Part shown: piece after piece, positions 1-11,192 of the stretch
How the letters are laid out: every line of letters begins with the position of its first letter
How positions within the stretch are numbered: position 1 is the first letter of the stretch
Assembly: GCA_009694245.1 (NCBI GenBank)
Contig: SHVO01000001.1
Span: 1 to 64,000 of the forward strand
Reading direction: 5' to 3'
Source: Rhodospirillaceae bacterium
Lineage (GTDB): Bacteria > Pseudomonadota > Alphaproteobacteria > Rhodospirillales > Rhodospirillaceae
Length of the DNA: 64,000 nt
Made by a program: the position numbers and the translations under genes
Notes under the pieces: model-generated
Databases searched by the model: none
What the model saw: the letters and a program-made list of their open reading frames with translations, nothing else
Told to the model about the DNA's origin: nothing

Positions 1-256
1 AGTACAACCCAACGCCCAAAAGGCCAAGCCTGGTCCTGTAGGGACCCCTATTCTCCGTATTCCATGCCCATTTTTACGAATCGCACTTCTTTGACAAGGA
101 AAAAATCTTCAAACAGAGTATTTTGGTGCTTGATTAAGGCTTTAGCTGTCGAGTAGAGGCGGCTGCGCTACCGGGGCGCGCGCCGGCCCACTAGCCTGGT
201 CGACTGTAAAGTGGCCGAATAGCGCCAAATGCCTAGTCTTTCTGCGGTTTCCAGCG
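1..256. other. Intergenic segment, no gene seen
   Basis: No open frame with family resemblance, tRNA or obvious promoter could be recognised on either strand. The segment lies downstream of the minus-strand enoyl-CoA hydratase terminator. It is more AT-rich around 60-150 than the genes to its right and may include the upstream region of a gene beyond the left edge. Confidence 0.5.
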
Positions 257-278
257 CCAAAAGCCCCGGCTGAGGGGC
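257..278 (-). terminator. Rho-independent terminator of the enoyl-CoA hydratase gene
   Basis: Read on the minus strand, GCCCC-TCAGCC-GGGGC forms a GC hairpin followed directly by TTTT. It lies about 105 bases beyond the stop codon of the crotonase gene and is the first such structure after it. The U-tract is short, so efficiency is uncertain. Confidence 0.6.
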
Positions 279-383
279 GCCGTGGGCCCGAATGCCCTAG
301 GTTCGCCGCCGCCGGGTCGGCCGCCTTCCAGAGTGGGGGGGGTAACCGGGTCCGGGCCTCGCCGGGGCACTCGCCCCGGGGTG

Positions 384-1160
384 CTAACGGTGCTTGAAGA
401 CCGGCGGTCGTTTTTCGATGAAGGCCGTCATGCCTTCCCGACGGTCGGCAATGGCGAACGTCGAATGGAACATCCGCCGCTCATAGTGGATGCCCTCGGC
501 TAGCGTCGTCTCGAACGCGCGGTTGACGGCTTCCTTGGCGATCATGACCACGGGCATCGAAAGATCGGCGATCTTTTGCGCCGCCTTGACGGCCTCCTCG
601 ATCAAAGCCGTGGCCGGTACGACGCGGCTGACCAGACCGCTGCGTTCGGCCTCCGCGGCATCCATATTGCGGCCCGTCAGCACCATGTCCATGGCCTTGG
701 ACTTGCCGACAAAGCGGGTCAGGCGCTGGGTGCCGCCGGCCCCGGGAATGGTGCCCAGGGTGATTTCCGGCTGGCCGAATTTGGCGGTGTCCGCGGCGAT
801 GATGAAATCGCACATCATGGCGAGTTCGCAGCCGCCGCCCAGCGCGTAACCGGCGACGGCGGCGATCACGGGTTTGCGGCACTTTGTCACCCGCTCCCAG
901 CCCTCGGTGACAAAGTTCTTGAGGTAGGCATCCATATAGTCGAAATCCGCCATTTCCTTAATATCGGCGCCGGCGGCAAAGGCCTTTTCGCTGCCCGTCA
1001 GAACAACGCAACGGATGTTGGTATCGGCCTCAAAGGCATCAAGCGCGGCGCCGAGGTCGCGGACGAGTCCGGCCGAAAGCGCGTTAAGCGCCGTAGGCCG
1101 GTTCAAGGTGATGAGGCCGACGTTGCCGCGGGTCTCAACCAGGATGTTTTCGTATGTCAT
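384..1160 (-). CDS. Enoyl-CoA hydratase (crotonase family)
   Basis: A 258-residue crotonase-fold protein predicted to hydrate trans-2-enoyl-CoA to 3-hydroxyacyl-CoA in beta-oxidation in the cytosol. The CoA/oxyanion-hole motif AGADIKEM is present, as are both catalytic glutamates of true hydratases, in [12 protein letters not shown] and [20 protein letters not shown]. These match the two Glu of the rat mitochondrial enzyme closely. The start at [12 protein letters not shown] is chosen because a purine-rich AGGGGAA stretch lies just upstream; the open frame continues 21 codons further without homology. The gene stands alone, downstream of ftsZ in the same direction, with a hairpin between them and a terminator behind. 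Substrate chain length cannot be read from sequence. Confidence 0.92.
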   Translation of the reverse strand: MTYENILVETRGNVGLITLNRPTALNALSAGLVRDLGAALDAFEADTNIRCVVLTGSEKAFAAGADIKEMADFDYMDAYLKNFVTEGWERVTKCRKPVIAAVAGYALGGGCELAMMCDFIIAADTAKFGQPEITLGTIPGAGGTQRLTRFVGKSKAMDMVLTGRNMDAAEAERSGLVSRVVPATALIEEAVKAAQKIADLSMPVVMIAKEAVNRAFETTLAEGIHYERRMFHSTFAIADRREGMTAFIEKRPPVFKHR

Positions 1161-1276
1161 CGGGTTTTCCCCTGAGGTTGTGATGGGCCCGCAGTGTTTA
1201 GTGGTTCGCCCTGTGTCTTGCAACGTCTCCAGCCGACAGACCCAATTGCCACTGCGGCGGCCCCCTCAGAAAGCAG

Positions 1277-1304
1277 GAGGCCCGCATCTTACGATGCGGG
1301 CCTC
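1277..1304 (-). terminator. Hairpin between ftsZ and the enoyl-CoA hydratase gene
   Basis: A 12-bp perfect stem (arms 1277-1288 and 1293-1304, loop TTAC) follows the ftsZ stop by about 25 bases on the minus strand. The downstream tract is only CTGCTTTCT, so it is a weak terminator or an mRNA 3'-end stabiliser for the dcw transcript. It could equally work from the plus strand. Confidence 0.5.
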
Positions 1305-1328
1305 TGAGCGTAGAACTCGCCGTCGAGT

Positions 1329-3059
<1,731 letters not shown>

Positions 3060-3203
3060 TTTTTTATTCTCCCGTGTTTTTTGCTAAGCTCGTTGCAACG
3101 TTCGTAAGGCTTTCAGCTCGCTTCTCAGCAGGTCGGTTGAGGGCGGGTGGACCGGTCGGCTGCCCCTCGACCTTTAGTGTTGGTTGTGCGCGGTTCCTCA
3201 TCA

Positions 3204-4454
3204 TTAAAAATTCTCCCGCAACCATTGGCCGACCAGGCCGAAGCTGCGTTTGTTCTTGGCCGCCGCCATAGCGGCGTGGTCTGGTTTCACGACGTGCTCG
3301 CGTAAGCCGTAACGGAGGAGGCCCAGCGCTGTGGAGAAGGCTGGACCGGAAAGCGATTCCGGTAATCCACGAATGACTTTTGGGCGGCCCAGGCGAACCT
3401 GTTTGTCAAGCATCAACTCAGCGAGGTCACGCACGCCTTCCAATTGGCTGGCGCCGCCGGTGAGAACAATGCGGCGTCCCGCCATCTTGGCGACGCCCGA
3501 AGCCTCTAGATGGCTACGTACCAACTCGAAGATCTCCTCGAGGCGCGCCTGGACAATCTGCACAAGCGTGGATTTTGGGATTTCGTTGGCGCTGGCTTCG
3601 TCGTCCTCGCCGACCAACGGCACCTTCAAGAGTTCGCGCGCGTCGGTCGGCGACTGCAGGACGCTGCCGTAGACCGTTTTCAGTCGCTCGGCCTTGGCGA
3701 CCGGTGTCGAAAGGCCCTTGGCGATGTCGCTGGTGACGTGGTTGCCGCCGACGGGCAGGGTATCGACGTAGACCACTTGGCTTTCGAGGAACACGGCGAG
3801 CGATGTCGTTCCGCCGCCCATGTCGATCACCGTCACTCCAAGCTCCTTCTCATCGTCGACCAGGCAGGCAAGACCTGAGGCGTAAGGCGAAACGACGCGA
3901 TCTTCGATGTCGAGGTCGCAGCGGTCGATGACGGTATTGAGATTGCGCGAAGGGCCAATGGCGGCGGTCACCAGGTGAAGATTGACGCCGAGTTTTTCCC
4001 CGTACAGGCCGCGCGGATCAAGGATGCCGTTGCCGCCGTCGATGGAATATCCCGTGGGGATGCAGTGAATGAGTTCGCGGTCGTTGACGTCGTAGCGGGC
4101 GCCGCCGTGATCGAGCACGCGCCTCACGTCCGTGTCCCGGATTTGATGGCCCGAGACGGTCATCTCGACGTCGACACGCGTCGATTGCGGCGTACCGCAC
4201 GACATGTTGAGAAACACTTTGTCGATGCGGCTGTTGCTCATCTGCTCGGCGGCGTCGACCGCGGCCCGTACCGAGGCTTCGGCTTCATCCAGGTTCGTCA
4301 CTTGGCCGGACCGCAAGCCCCGCGACCGGTGATGGCCGGCGCCGGCGATCTGCAGTTCGCCGCCTTCGCCGAGTTGGGCGATGAAACAAGCGACTTTGGT
4401 CGTGCCGATATCGAGGGCCGCGATGGTGCTGCTGCGCGGAATTGCTTTAGCCAT
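3204..4454 (-). CDS. ftsA: Cell division protein FtsA
   Basis: Actin-like ATPase of 416 residues that anchors FtsZ filaments to the inner membrane and recruits later divisome proteins. The N-terminal phosphate-1 motif ALDIGTTKV, the VTVIDMGGGTTSLAVF segment and the adenosine-binding VLTGGASQLEGV are visible. The C-terminus (SFGLVGQWLRENF) is an amphipathic helix suited to membrane targeting. The start has a strong AAAGGAGT ribosome-binding site. It lies between ftsQ (59-base gap) and ftsZ. Confidence 0.97.
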   Translation of the reverse strand: MAKAIPRSSTIAALDIGTTKVACFIAQLGEGGELQIAGAGHHRSRGLRSGQVTNLDEAEASVRAAVDAAEQMSNSRIDKVFLNMSCGTPQSTRVDVEMTVSGHQIRDTDVRRVLDHGGARYDVNDRELIHCIPTGYSIDGGNGILDPRGLYGEKLGVNLHLVTAAIGPSRNLNTVIDRCDLDIEDRVVSPYASGLACLVDDEKELGVTVIDMGGGTTSLAVFLESQVVYVDTLPVGGNHVTSDIAKGLSTPVAKAERLKTVYGSVLQSPTDARELLKVPLVGEDDEASANEIPKSTLVQIVQARLEEIFELVRSHLEASGVAKMAGRRIVLTGGASQLEGVRDLAELMLDKQVRLGRPKVIRGLPESLSGPAFSTALGLLRYGLREHVVKPDHAAMAAAKNKRSFGLVGQWLRENF

Positions 4455-4513
4455 TTGCTGCGTTACTCCTTTGTCTAGGACTTGCGGTAATTTTCATGAG
4501 CCCGTGTCCGTCC

Positions 4514-5428
4514 TTAAATGTTTCGTTTCTGATCGATCGAGGCTGCCGGTTCGGCCGCTGGGCCATCTACGGGCGCAGGTATGGGGGCCGTCACGGGTGC
4601 CGACAGGGGGGCTTTTTTCCGGTTCGTTGGCGCGGCGCCCTCGAGAGCCGGGTCCCCGGGAAGCGAATCACTGTGGATGCGGACGACCAGCCGGTCTTCT
4701 AGCCGCATGTCGATGAAATCGAGGTCACGCTCGAGAATCTTGTGCTCACGTTCGAGGGTTGCGAGTCGTGCCCAGGCGGCTGTGACATCGACCTCAGGAA
4801 GGAGGATCGCGATGCCGCCATCGAACGCGTCGAGATAGACGTTCCAGCGCCGCGCGCCCACGCGCACCGCGCCGCGCACGCGACCGGCGAGATCGATCTC
4901 GGTCTGCAAGGCTTCAAACAGTGCGGCCGCGTGCTGGGGCGCGTCGGGCCCGACGATCAGCGGCAGGGCCGGGTCGGCATCGGGAACGTCGACGATGGTG
5001 TTCCCGGATTGATCCACCAAGGTATAGCGGTCACCCCGTTGCCACAGAGCGTAGGGCGCGCGCTCTTCGAGTAGAATGTGCAGGCTACCGGGAAGGCGGC
5101 GCTCGATCTTGGCCGATTTCACCCACGGCAGCGTCTCGATGGCCGCGCGGGCCTGGGCGACATTGACGGAAAGTATAGGTATCCCGCGCTCGATATCCAG
5201 CGCCGCCAGAAGATCCTCGCGCGCCGTCATGGCACGGCCCTCGACGGTGAGTGCGTCAAGTTTCATGCCGATTGCCGCGCTTAGATCGAGGATGGCACTA
5301 TCCGAAACGGCCAAGGCATCGAGCATCTCCGGGGCGCCATGGATACGGGTGATGGCGGCCGCGCCACTGGCTGTGATCACAGCAGCAGCCGTCCAGGCCA
5401 AGGCTTTGCAGGCTACTAGGCGTCGCAT
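4514..5428 (-). CDS. ftsQ: Cell division protein FtsQ
   Basis: Bitopic divisome protein of about 304 residues that bridges early and late division proteins in the periplasm. One N-terminal membrane segment (about residues 8-25) is followed by a POTRA domain (MKLDALTVEGR ... GIPILSVNVAQARAAIETLPWVKSAKIERRLPGSLHILLEER) and the FtsQ beta domain. The C-terminal tail is Pro/Ala-rich. I chose MRRLVACKAL because GGAG lies 8 bases upstream; an ATG eight codons earlier is also open. Either start lies inside the 3' end of ddl, which implies translational coupling. Confidence 0.95.
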   Translation of the reverse strand: MRRLVACKALAWTAAAVITASGAAAITRIHGAPEMLDALAVSDSAILDLSAAIGMKLDALTVEGRAMTAREDLLAALDIERGIPILSVNVAQARAAIETLPWVKSAKIERRLPGSLHILLEERAPYALWQRGDRYTLVDQSGNTIVDVPDADPALPLIVGPDAPQHAAALFEALQTEIDLAGRVRGAVRVGARRWNVYLDAFDGGIAILLPEVDVTAAWARLATLEREHKILERDLDFIDMRLEDRLVVRIHSDSLPGDPALEGAAPTNRKKAPLSAPVTAPIPAPVDGPAAEPAASIDQKRNI

Positions 5429-6339
5429 TTGGCGTTCTCCACCATCCAGCAAATGAGATCGGCGAAAGCCATGCCCGCGTGCGCGGCTTGTTCGGGTACG
5501 AGCGACGTGGGAGTCAGTCCGGGCTGGGTATTGACTTCGAGCATGTAGAAATCCTTGCCATCGAGCCGAAGGTCGGCGCGGCTCACACCGCGGCAGCCGA
5601 GGACGCGATGCGCTGCCAGCGAGAGCTCCATGGCACGCTCGTAAAGGGCCGGTCCAAGCGGTGCCGGGAGAATGTGCGTTGAGCCGCCGACCGCGTACTT
5701 GGCTTCGTAGTCGTAGAAATCGCGCCCGGTGGTGATCTCGGTGACGGCCAGCGCTCTGTCGCCCATGACCGCGACCGTGACTTCGCGGCCAGGGATGAAG
5801 CGCTCCGCCATAATCAGGTCGTCCGGGGCAAGGCCAAGGTCATCGATCGGCGGATGATTGTCGCCGGCACGCACAATCTTTACGCCGACGCTGGAACCTT
5901 CATTTATCGGCTTCAGCACGTAGGGCCGCGCCATGACGTCGCCGAGCGCGGCCTCGGCGCAGGTGACGACGCGCTCCTCGGCGACCGGAATTCCCGCTGT
6001 TGCGAACATGCGTTTGGCCATGGGCTTATCCATGGCCACGGCTGAAGCGAGGCGGCCCGAGTTGGTGTAGGGGATGCCCATCATATCGAGCAGGCCTTGA
6101 ATGCATCCGTCCTCGCCGAAACGGCCGTGCAAGGCGTTGAATACGGCATCCGGCCGGGACGCGGTGATGGCCGAGACCAGCGCGGCGACGTCGCGTGTCA
6201 CGTCGATCAACGACGTCTCGAAACCTTCGGCCTTAAGCGCGCGATCGGCGGCGCGGCCGGAGACCAGCGAGATTTCCCGCTCTTTGGAAAAGCCGCCGCA
6301 GAGAACGGCGACGCGGCGATGCGCTAATTGGCTGATCAT
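5416..6339 (-). CDS. ddl: D-alanine--D-alanine ligase
   Basis: ATP-grasp enzyme of 307 residues that joins two D-alanines for the pentapeptide stem of peptidoglycan. It shows the N-terminal motif VAVLCGGFSKEREISL, the ATP-grasp loop INEGSSVGVKIV and the C-terminal metal-binding LEVNTQPGLTPTSLVPEQA typical of DdlB. The start at MISQLAHRR forms an ATGA overlap with the murB stop; the open frame extends 24 codons upstream without homology. It overlaps ftsQ at its 3' end. Confidence 0.97.
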   Translation of the reverse strand: MISQLAHRRVAVLCGGFSKEREISLVSGRAADRALKAEGFETSLIDVTRDVAALVSAITASRPDAVFNALHGRFGEDGCIQGLLDMMGIPYTNSGRLASAVAMDKPMAKRMFATAGIPVAEERVVTCAEAALGDVMARPYVLKPINEGSSVGVKIVRAGDNHPPIDDLGLAPDDLIMAERFIPGREVTVAVMGDRALAVTEITTGRDFYDYEAKYAVGGSTHILPAPLGPALYERAMELSLAAHRVLGCRGVSRADLRLDGKDFYMLEVNTQPGLTPTSLVPEQAAHAGMAFADLICWMVENAKCDA

Positions 6340-7298
6340 GAGTCGTGGCTCCCGACGGTGACAAGTGCCGCGGGGTCGTCCTTGCCGATGCCGATACGCC
6401 GGATTTCCCAATCGAGCGTGATTCCGGAATTTTCCAAGACACGACGGCGTATGTCTTCGCCGAGCGTCTCCAGGTCGGCGGCCGTAGCGGTGCCGGTGTT
6501 GATCAGGAAATTGGTATGCTTGGGCGAGACCTGCGCGCCACCGACCACCATCCCGCGGCAGCCGGCGGCATCGACCAGGGCCCAGGCCTTAACACCCGGC
6601 GGATTGGCGAAGGTTGAGCCGCCGGTGCGGGCTTGCGTCGGCTGGCTCTGTTCCCGTTCGGCGCGAATGGCGCGCAGGCGGGCTGTGATCGCGTGGCGGT
6701 CGCCCTTGGTACCCGTGAGTTCGGCGCCAATGAAAATCCAGTCCTCGGCGACGTTGGTGTGGCGGTAACCGAAACCCATGTCGGCCGGTCCAAGTTTTTG
6801 AATATTCCCTCGGCCGTCGAGGGCGGTCGTTGAGGTGAAGACATCCTTGATCTCGCGCTCGTAGGCTCCGGCATTCATGCGCAGCGCGCCGCCGATCGTG
6901 CCGGGGATGCCGGTCAGGAATTCCATACCGGCGATGGCCGCGTCGCGCGCGACGATGGCGACACTGGCATCGATGGCGCCGGCGCCGCAGCGCACGGTCA
7001 ATCCGTCGACGGCGATTTCGCTGAACGGCTTGCCGAGGTGAATCACGACGCCCGGGACGCCGCCGTCGCGCACGAGCATGTTCGAGCCGAGGCCGACGAT
7101 GTGAACGGGCACGTCTTCGGGGCGGCCCTTCAGGAATGCCGCGAGGTCTTCGGTATCGGCCGGCGTGAACAACACTTCCGCCGGGCCGCCGACGCGGAAC
7201 CACGTCATCTTGCCGAGGTCGGCCGACAAATCGTACCGGCCGCGTACGCGCGGCAGGCGATCGGTCAAACCCGGCATGGCGCGGCGCGCTGACATCAT
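6336..7298 (-). CDS. murB: UDP-N-acetylenolpyruvoylglucosamine reductase MurB
   Basis: FAD enzyme of 320 residues that uses NADPH to reduce UDP-GlcNAc-enolpyruvate to UDP-MurNAc, the second committed step of peptidoglycan synthesis. The FAD-binding segments [13 protein letters not shown] and [18 protein letters not shown] are clear. The [12 protein letters not shown] stretch carries the catalytic serine region of type I/IIa MurB. Its start overlaps the murC stop (ATGA with the first Met, TGATG with the second), and its stop overlaps ddl. Confidence 0.97.
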   Translation of the reverse strand: MMSARRAMPGLTDRLPRVRGRYDLSADLGKMTWFRVGGPAEVLFTPADTEDLAAFLKGRPEDVPVHIVGLGSNMLVRDGGVPGVVIHLGKPFSEIAVDGLTVRCGAGAIDASVAIVARDAAIAGMEFLTGIPGTIGGALRMNAGAYEREIKDVFTSTTALDGRGNIQKLGPADMGFGYRHTNVAEDWIFIGAELTGTKGDRHAITARLRAIRAEREQSQPTQARTGGSTFANPPGVKAWALVDAAGCRGMVVGGAQVSPKHTNFLINTGTATAADLETLGEDIRRRVLENSGITLDWEIRRIGIGKDDPAALVTVGSHDS

Positions 7299-8773
7299 GA
7301 GTCGCCTCCGGCGCGTCGCATCTCGCCTGCCGCGGTCTTGCCATTGGGGGCAGGAACGGCCTTGGATTTACGAATGGCCGCAAGGTCGCCTGGCAGGGCC
7401 TGTGCCCAGGCCGTGATATTGCCGGCTCCGAGGCACACCACCACGTCACCCGGACGGGCGATGTCGTCGATGACCGCCGCAAGGTGTTTGGGCGACATCA
7501 AGGCGGTCACCGCGGGATGGCCGTGGGCATGAAGGCCGTTGATCAGGCCATCGCGATCGATTCCGGCAATCGGGGCCTCGCCGGCGGGATAGACGTCGGC
7601 GACCACGACGTGGTCCGCGTCGTTGAAGCACTGGCAGAACTCGGCGAACAGCGACTGCAGGCGCGTGTAGCGGTGCGGCTGGACGACGGCGATGACGCGA
7701 CTGTTCCCCGCCGTTCGCGCCGCCTTCAAGACCGCGGCGATCTCGACGGGGTGATGACCATAGTCGTCTATGATGGTGATGCCCTCGACTTCGCCGACCT
7801 TGGTGAATCGCCGCTTGACACCCTTGAAGTGCGCAAGGCCGTTGCGAATAACCTCGTCGCTGAGTCCCATTTCGGCGGCGACGGAAACCGCGGCCAGGGC
7901 ATTGAGCACGTTGTGCTGGCCGTACATGGTCAGCCGGACGTTATCGATGATGCGCTCGCCGCCCGTGACGCGATCGGACACCGCGGCATCGAAACGCACG
8001 CCGCTCATGTCGAGTACGAGATTGAGCCCGCGCACCATGGCAGCGGGGCTCAGTCCGTAGGTGATGATCTTGCGGTCGGTGAGTTGCGGTAGCAGCGACT
8101 GCACTTCGGGATGGTCGATACACATGACGGCAAAGCCGTAGAACGGGATCGATTCTACGAAAGTGCGGAAGGCCGCCTTCACTTTCGCAAAGTCGCCGTA
8201 AAAATCCATATGTTCGGGATCGATGTTGGTAACCACGGCAATCGTCGCCGGCAGGCGGATGAATGTACCGTCAGACTCATCAGCCTCGACGACCATCCAT
8301 TCGCCCGCGCCGAGGCGCGCATTGGTGCCGTAGGCATTAATGATGCCGCCGTTAATAACGGTCGGATCCAACTCGGCCGCTTCCAGCACGCTGGCAATCA
8401 ACGAGGTGGTGGTGGTCTTGCCGTGGGTCCCGCCGACCGCCACCGACCATTTCAGGCGCATGAGCTCCGCCAACATTTCGGCGCGGCGCACCACGGGCAA
8501 CATGGCCTTGCGCGCCGCGATAACTTCGGGGTTGTCCAGCTTGACCGCCGAGGATGTGACGACCACGCGGGCGTTGCCGAGATTTTCGGCGCGGTGGCCG
8601 ACCTCGATGCGAATGCCGAGGACGCGCAGGCGATCGACATTGGCGTTCTGCGCAATGTCGCTGCCCTGGACCTGATAGCCTAGGTTGTGCATGACCTCGG
8701 CGATTCCGGACATGCCGATTCCGCCGATGCCGACGAAGTGAATTACACCGATGTCGAGCGGCATGGACTGCAT
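7295..8773 (-). CDS. murC: UDP-N-acetylmuramate--L-alanine ligase MurC
   Basis: Mur ligase of 492 residues that adds L-Ala to UDP-MurNAc with ATP in the cytosol. The N-terminal Rossmann motif [16 protein letters not shown], the P-loop [14 protein letters not shown] and the central-domain DEYGHHPVE-like [16 protein letters not shown] are all present. The start ATG shares an A with the murG stop (TGATG), and GGGGAA lies about 8 bases upstream. That ribosome-binding site lies in the short stretch between the murG-embedded repeat and the murC start. Confidence 0.97.
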   Translation of the reverse strand: MQSMPLDIGVIHFVGIGGIGMSGIAEVMHNLGYQVQGSDIAQNANVDRLRVLGIRIEVGHRAENLGNARVVVTSSAVKLDNPEVIAARKAMLPVVRRAEMLAELMRLKWSVAVGGTHGKTTTTSLIASVLEAAELDPTVINGGIINAYGTNARLGAGEWMVVEADESDGTFIRLPATIAVVTNIDPEHMDFYGDFAKVKAAFRTFVESIPFYGFAVMCIDHPEVQSLLPQLTDRKIITYGLSPAAMVRGLNLVLDMSGVRFDAAVSDRVTGGERIIDNVRLTMYGQHNVLNALAAVSVAAEMGLSDEVIRNGLAHFKGVKRRFTKVGEVEGITIIDDYGHHPVEIAAVLKAARTAGNSRVIAVVQPHRYTRLQSLFAEFCQCFNDADHVVVADVYPAGEAPIAGIDRDGLINGLHAHGHPAVTALMSPKHLAAVIDDIARPGDVVVCLGAGNITAWAQALPGDLAAIRKSKAVPAPNGKTAAGEMRRAGGDS

Positions 8774-10059
8774 CAGACGATTCCCCGTTTCATCATGTGT
8801 GCGGAAAGCGCTGCGCTAGAGCATCGCGCCGAAAAGTGGGAACCGGTATTCGGCAAAAGCGATGCGACCGCAAATGGATAGAGCGACCGCTTTGATTCTG
8901 ATTTAGCGCTGTTCGCTCTAGACCCTGGGGAAGTGACGGCGCGGACTCCGTTGTTGCCGCCGATCAAATCCGTGACGACTCCCGCCAGGCGGGCGGCGGC
9001 GTCGGGAACGCAGAAGCTCGCGGCGGCCGCCGCCGCCTCGGCCAGCGCGGTCGGTGCCGCGGCGAATTGCTTGAGCAGCGCGGCCAGTGCCGCGGGCGTG
9101 AATTGCGGCTGGTGCAGCATCCAGGCGCCGCCGGCCGTGGCGAGTGCCCGGGCGTTGAAAGTCTGGTGATTGTCGGCGGCGTGCGGGTAGGGCACCAGGA
9201 GGCTGGGCCGGCCGATCACGCAAGTTTCGGCAATGGTGGAGGCGCCGGATCGGGCGATCAATAAATGAGCCTTGGCCAGAAGATCGGGCACGTTGTCGAA
9301 GAAGTGCCGCAACTGCACGTGGACGCCGGCTTTGGCATAAGCATCGTGCGTGCGGTCAAGGTCCTCGGCGCGACACTGCTGCGAGATCTCTAAGCGCCCG
9401 CGCAGGGACGCCGGCAGCAGCGCCATCGCCTCTGGGATGATGTCGCTGAACACCGTCGCACCCTGGCTGCCGCCGATCACCAGGATACGGAACGGACCCT
9501 CGGCATCGGGCTGGATGTACGGTGACGCGGCAAGCGCGGCCACGGCGGGGCGCACCGGCATGCCCGTGCGAATGATATTGGTAACGCCGCGCACCGGTTT
9601 CGCGAGATCGAACGACGTGCAGACGCGGTTGACACGCCGGGCGAGTAACTGGTTGGCTCGGCCGAAGATGGCGTTTTGTTCGTGGATGACCGTCGGCAGG
9701 TCAAGCTGCGTCGCCGCGAACATTGTCGGTGCCGAGGCATAACCACCAAAGCCGACGACGACGGCCGGACTTAACCGCGACAAGAGCTTGCGTGCCTGCA
9801 GCACGCCCGCGCCGAGCGCGATAACGCCCTTGAGCATACCGGTCAACCCCTTACCGGCGATGCCCTGGGCAGCGACGTAATGCGTATCGATCAGGCCGAG
9901 GGTACCGGTATAGCCGGTGCCGCGGTCATCGGTGACGAGGACAAGCCGGTGCCCCTGCGTGAGAAGCTGCTGCGCTAGCGCTTCCGCCGGGAACACGTGT
10001 CCGCCGGTTCCGCCGGCGGCGAGCACGACCATCTGGCCTGCGTTTCGGGATGCCATCAT
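8773..10059 (-). CDS. murG: MurG glycosyltransferase with a repeat-derived C-terminal extension
   Basis: Peripheral inner-membrane GT28 enzyme that transfers GlcNAc from UDP-GlcNAc to lipid I, making lipid II. The [14 protein letters not shown] motif, the second Gly-rich loop [13 protein letters not shown] and the donor site [12 protein letters not shown] are intact. The family is usually about 355-375 residues; this protein is 428. Residues about 380-415 are encoded by a CTAG-bounded repeat (8816-8921) also found at two intergenic sites here, and 13 further residues run to a stop overlapping murC. The extra tail is rich in Ser/Arg and has no MurG homology I can recognise. The start overlaps the ftsW stop (ATGA). 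Confidence 0.95.
   Translation of the reverse strand: MMASRNAGQMVVLAAGGTGGHVFPAEALAQQLLTQGHRLVLVTDDRGTGYTGTLGLIDTHYVAAQGIAGKGLTGMLKGVIALGAGVLQARKLLSRLSPAVVVGFGGYASAPTMFAATQLDLPTVIHEQNAIFGRANQLLARRVNRVCTSFDLAKPVRGVTNIIRTGMPVRPAVAALAASPYIQPDAEGPFRILVIGGSQGATVFSDIIPEAMALLPASLRGRLEISQQCRAEDLDRTHDAYAKAGVHVQLRHFFDNVPDLLAKAHLLIARSGASTIAETCVIGRPSLLVPYPHAADNHQTFNARALATAGGAWMLHQPQFTPAALAALLKQFAAAPTALAEAAAAAASFCVPDAAARLAGVVTDLIGGNNGVRAVTSPGSRANSAKSESKRSLYPFAVASLLPNTGSHFSARCSSAALSAHMMKRGIV
8816..8921. repeat. CTAG-bounded interspersed repeat, copy A, inside murG
   Basis: The unit of about 106 bp begins CTAGAGC (8816-8822) and ends GCTCTAG (8915-8921), so its termini are inverted. Its core, CGAAAAGTGGGAACCGGT, recurs in reverse orientation at about 29148-29170 and 62178-62195. 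The element is fully within the reading frame of murG and stays open in that frame. The core resembles repeats I associate with alphaproteobacterial genomes; I cannot name the family. Confidence 0.8.
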
Positions 10060-11192
10060 GGCGCGCGTCCATCGAGGTCGCGTCGGCGCCGGGTCAGGGC
10101 GAGCAGCATGCCCATGCCGACGCCGAGCGCCAGTAGCGATGAACCTCCGTAAGAGATGAACGGCAGCGTCATGCCCTTGGTCGGCACCATGTGCAGACTG
10201 GACGCCATGTTGATAATGGCCTGTAATCCGAACTGCACGGCAAGGCCGCCGACCGCCAGCAGGACGAACAGATTTTCCTCACGCGTCACCTTGGTCAGGG
10301 CGCGGATGACCAGGAAGGCAAACAGCGCGACAATGAGCAAGCACAGCAACACTCCGAACTCCTCACCGGCGACGGCGAAGATAAAATCGGTGTGTGCGTC
10401 GGGTAACGCTTCCTTGACGCGGCCTTCGGCGGGACCACGGCCGAACAGGCCGCCGTGTTGGAAAGCCCGCAAGGCCTGACTCACTTGATAGGTATCGCCG
10501 CTGGCGGGATCGAGGAAGCGGTCGACGCGGCTGGCAACGTGCGGGAACACGAAGTAGGCGCCGACAATTCCGGCAAGCCCGATCACCATGATCAGGATTA
10601 CGTAGAAGATCGGCAAACCGGCAATGAAGAACTGCGCGCACCAGACCGCCGACACCACCAGGGTCATGCCGACGTCGGGCTGACTCAGAAGCGCGGCGAC
10701 AATGCACAAGAGGAGGCCGAGCGAGATGAAATTTCCGGGAAACTCCTCGCGCATTTTGTGTTCGGCGAACATCCAAGCCGAGACCACGGCGAAGAAGGGC
10801 TTCACGAATTCCGAAGGCTGACCGAGGGACAACGCGCCGATATTGAGCCAGCGCTTGGCGCCGTTGACATCGGTGCCGAGCACCAGCGTGGCTAGCGTCA
10901 GAAGGCCCGCGACGACCAAGCCGAGGGCGGCAAAACGGCGGATGGAAATCGGCGCCAGCAGCGAGACCGTGAACATGACGATCAGGGCGAGGGGTAGGAA
11001 GGCCATCTGCTTGCGGACAAAGTGGAAGGTGTCGGCGCCGATGCGTTCCGCCGCTGGCGGACCCGCGGCCAGATTCAGCAGAATGCCGATGGCGACCAGC
11101 AGAACTGTGGCCGTGAGCATCCATTTGTCGACCGTCCACCACCACCGGCCGACCGTGCTGATATCGGTACGTGTGAGTGCGTGTGCGGTCAT
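10056..11192 (-). CDS. ftsW: Lipid II polymerase FtsW
   Basis: SEDS-family polytopic membrane protein of 378 residues that polymerises lipid II with FtsI during septation. About ten hydrophobic segments are visible, with the SEDS signatures GAKRWLNIGALSLGQPSEFVK and the C-terminal GMTLPFISYGGSSLLALGVGMGMLLAL. The start at [12 protein letters not shown] gives an ATGA overlap with murD and has AGGAAAAG upstream; an in-frame extension of 17 codons into murD is unlikely. Its stop overlaps the murG start in the same way. Confidence 0.96.
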   Translation of the reverse strand: MTAHALTRTDISTVGRWWWTVDKWMLTATVLLVAIGILLNLAAGPPAAERIGADTFHFVRKQMAFLPLALIVMFTVSLLAPISIRRFAALGLVVAGLLTLATLVLGTDVNGAKRWLNIGALSLGQPSEFVKPFFAVVSAWMFAEHKMREEFPGNFISLGLLLCIVAALLSQPDVGMTLVVSAVWCAQFFIAGLPIFYVILIMVIGLAGIVGAYFVFPHVASRVDRFLDPASGDTYQVSQALRAFQHGGLFGRGPAEGRVKEALPDAHTDFIFAVAGEEFGVLLCLLIVALFAFLVIRALTKVTREENLFVLLAVGGLAVQFGLQAIINMASSLHMVPTKGMTLPFISYGGSSLLALGVGMGMLLALTRRRRDLDGRAP

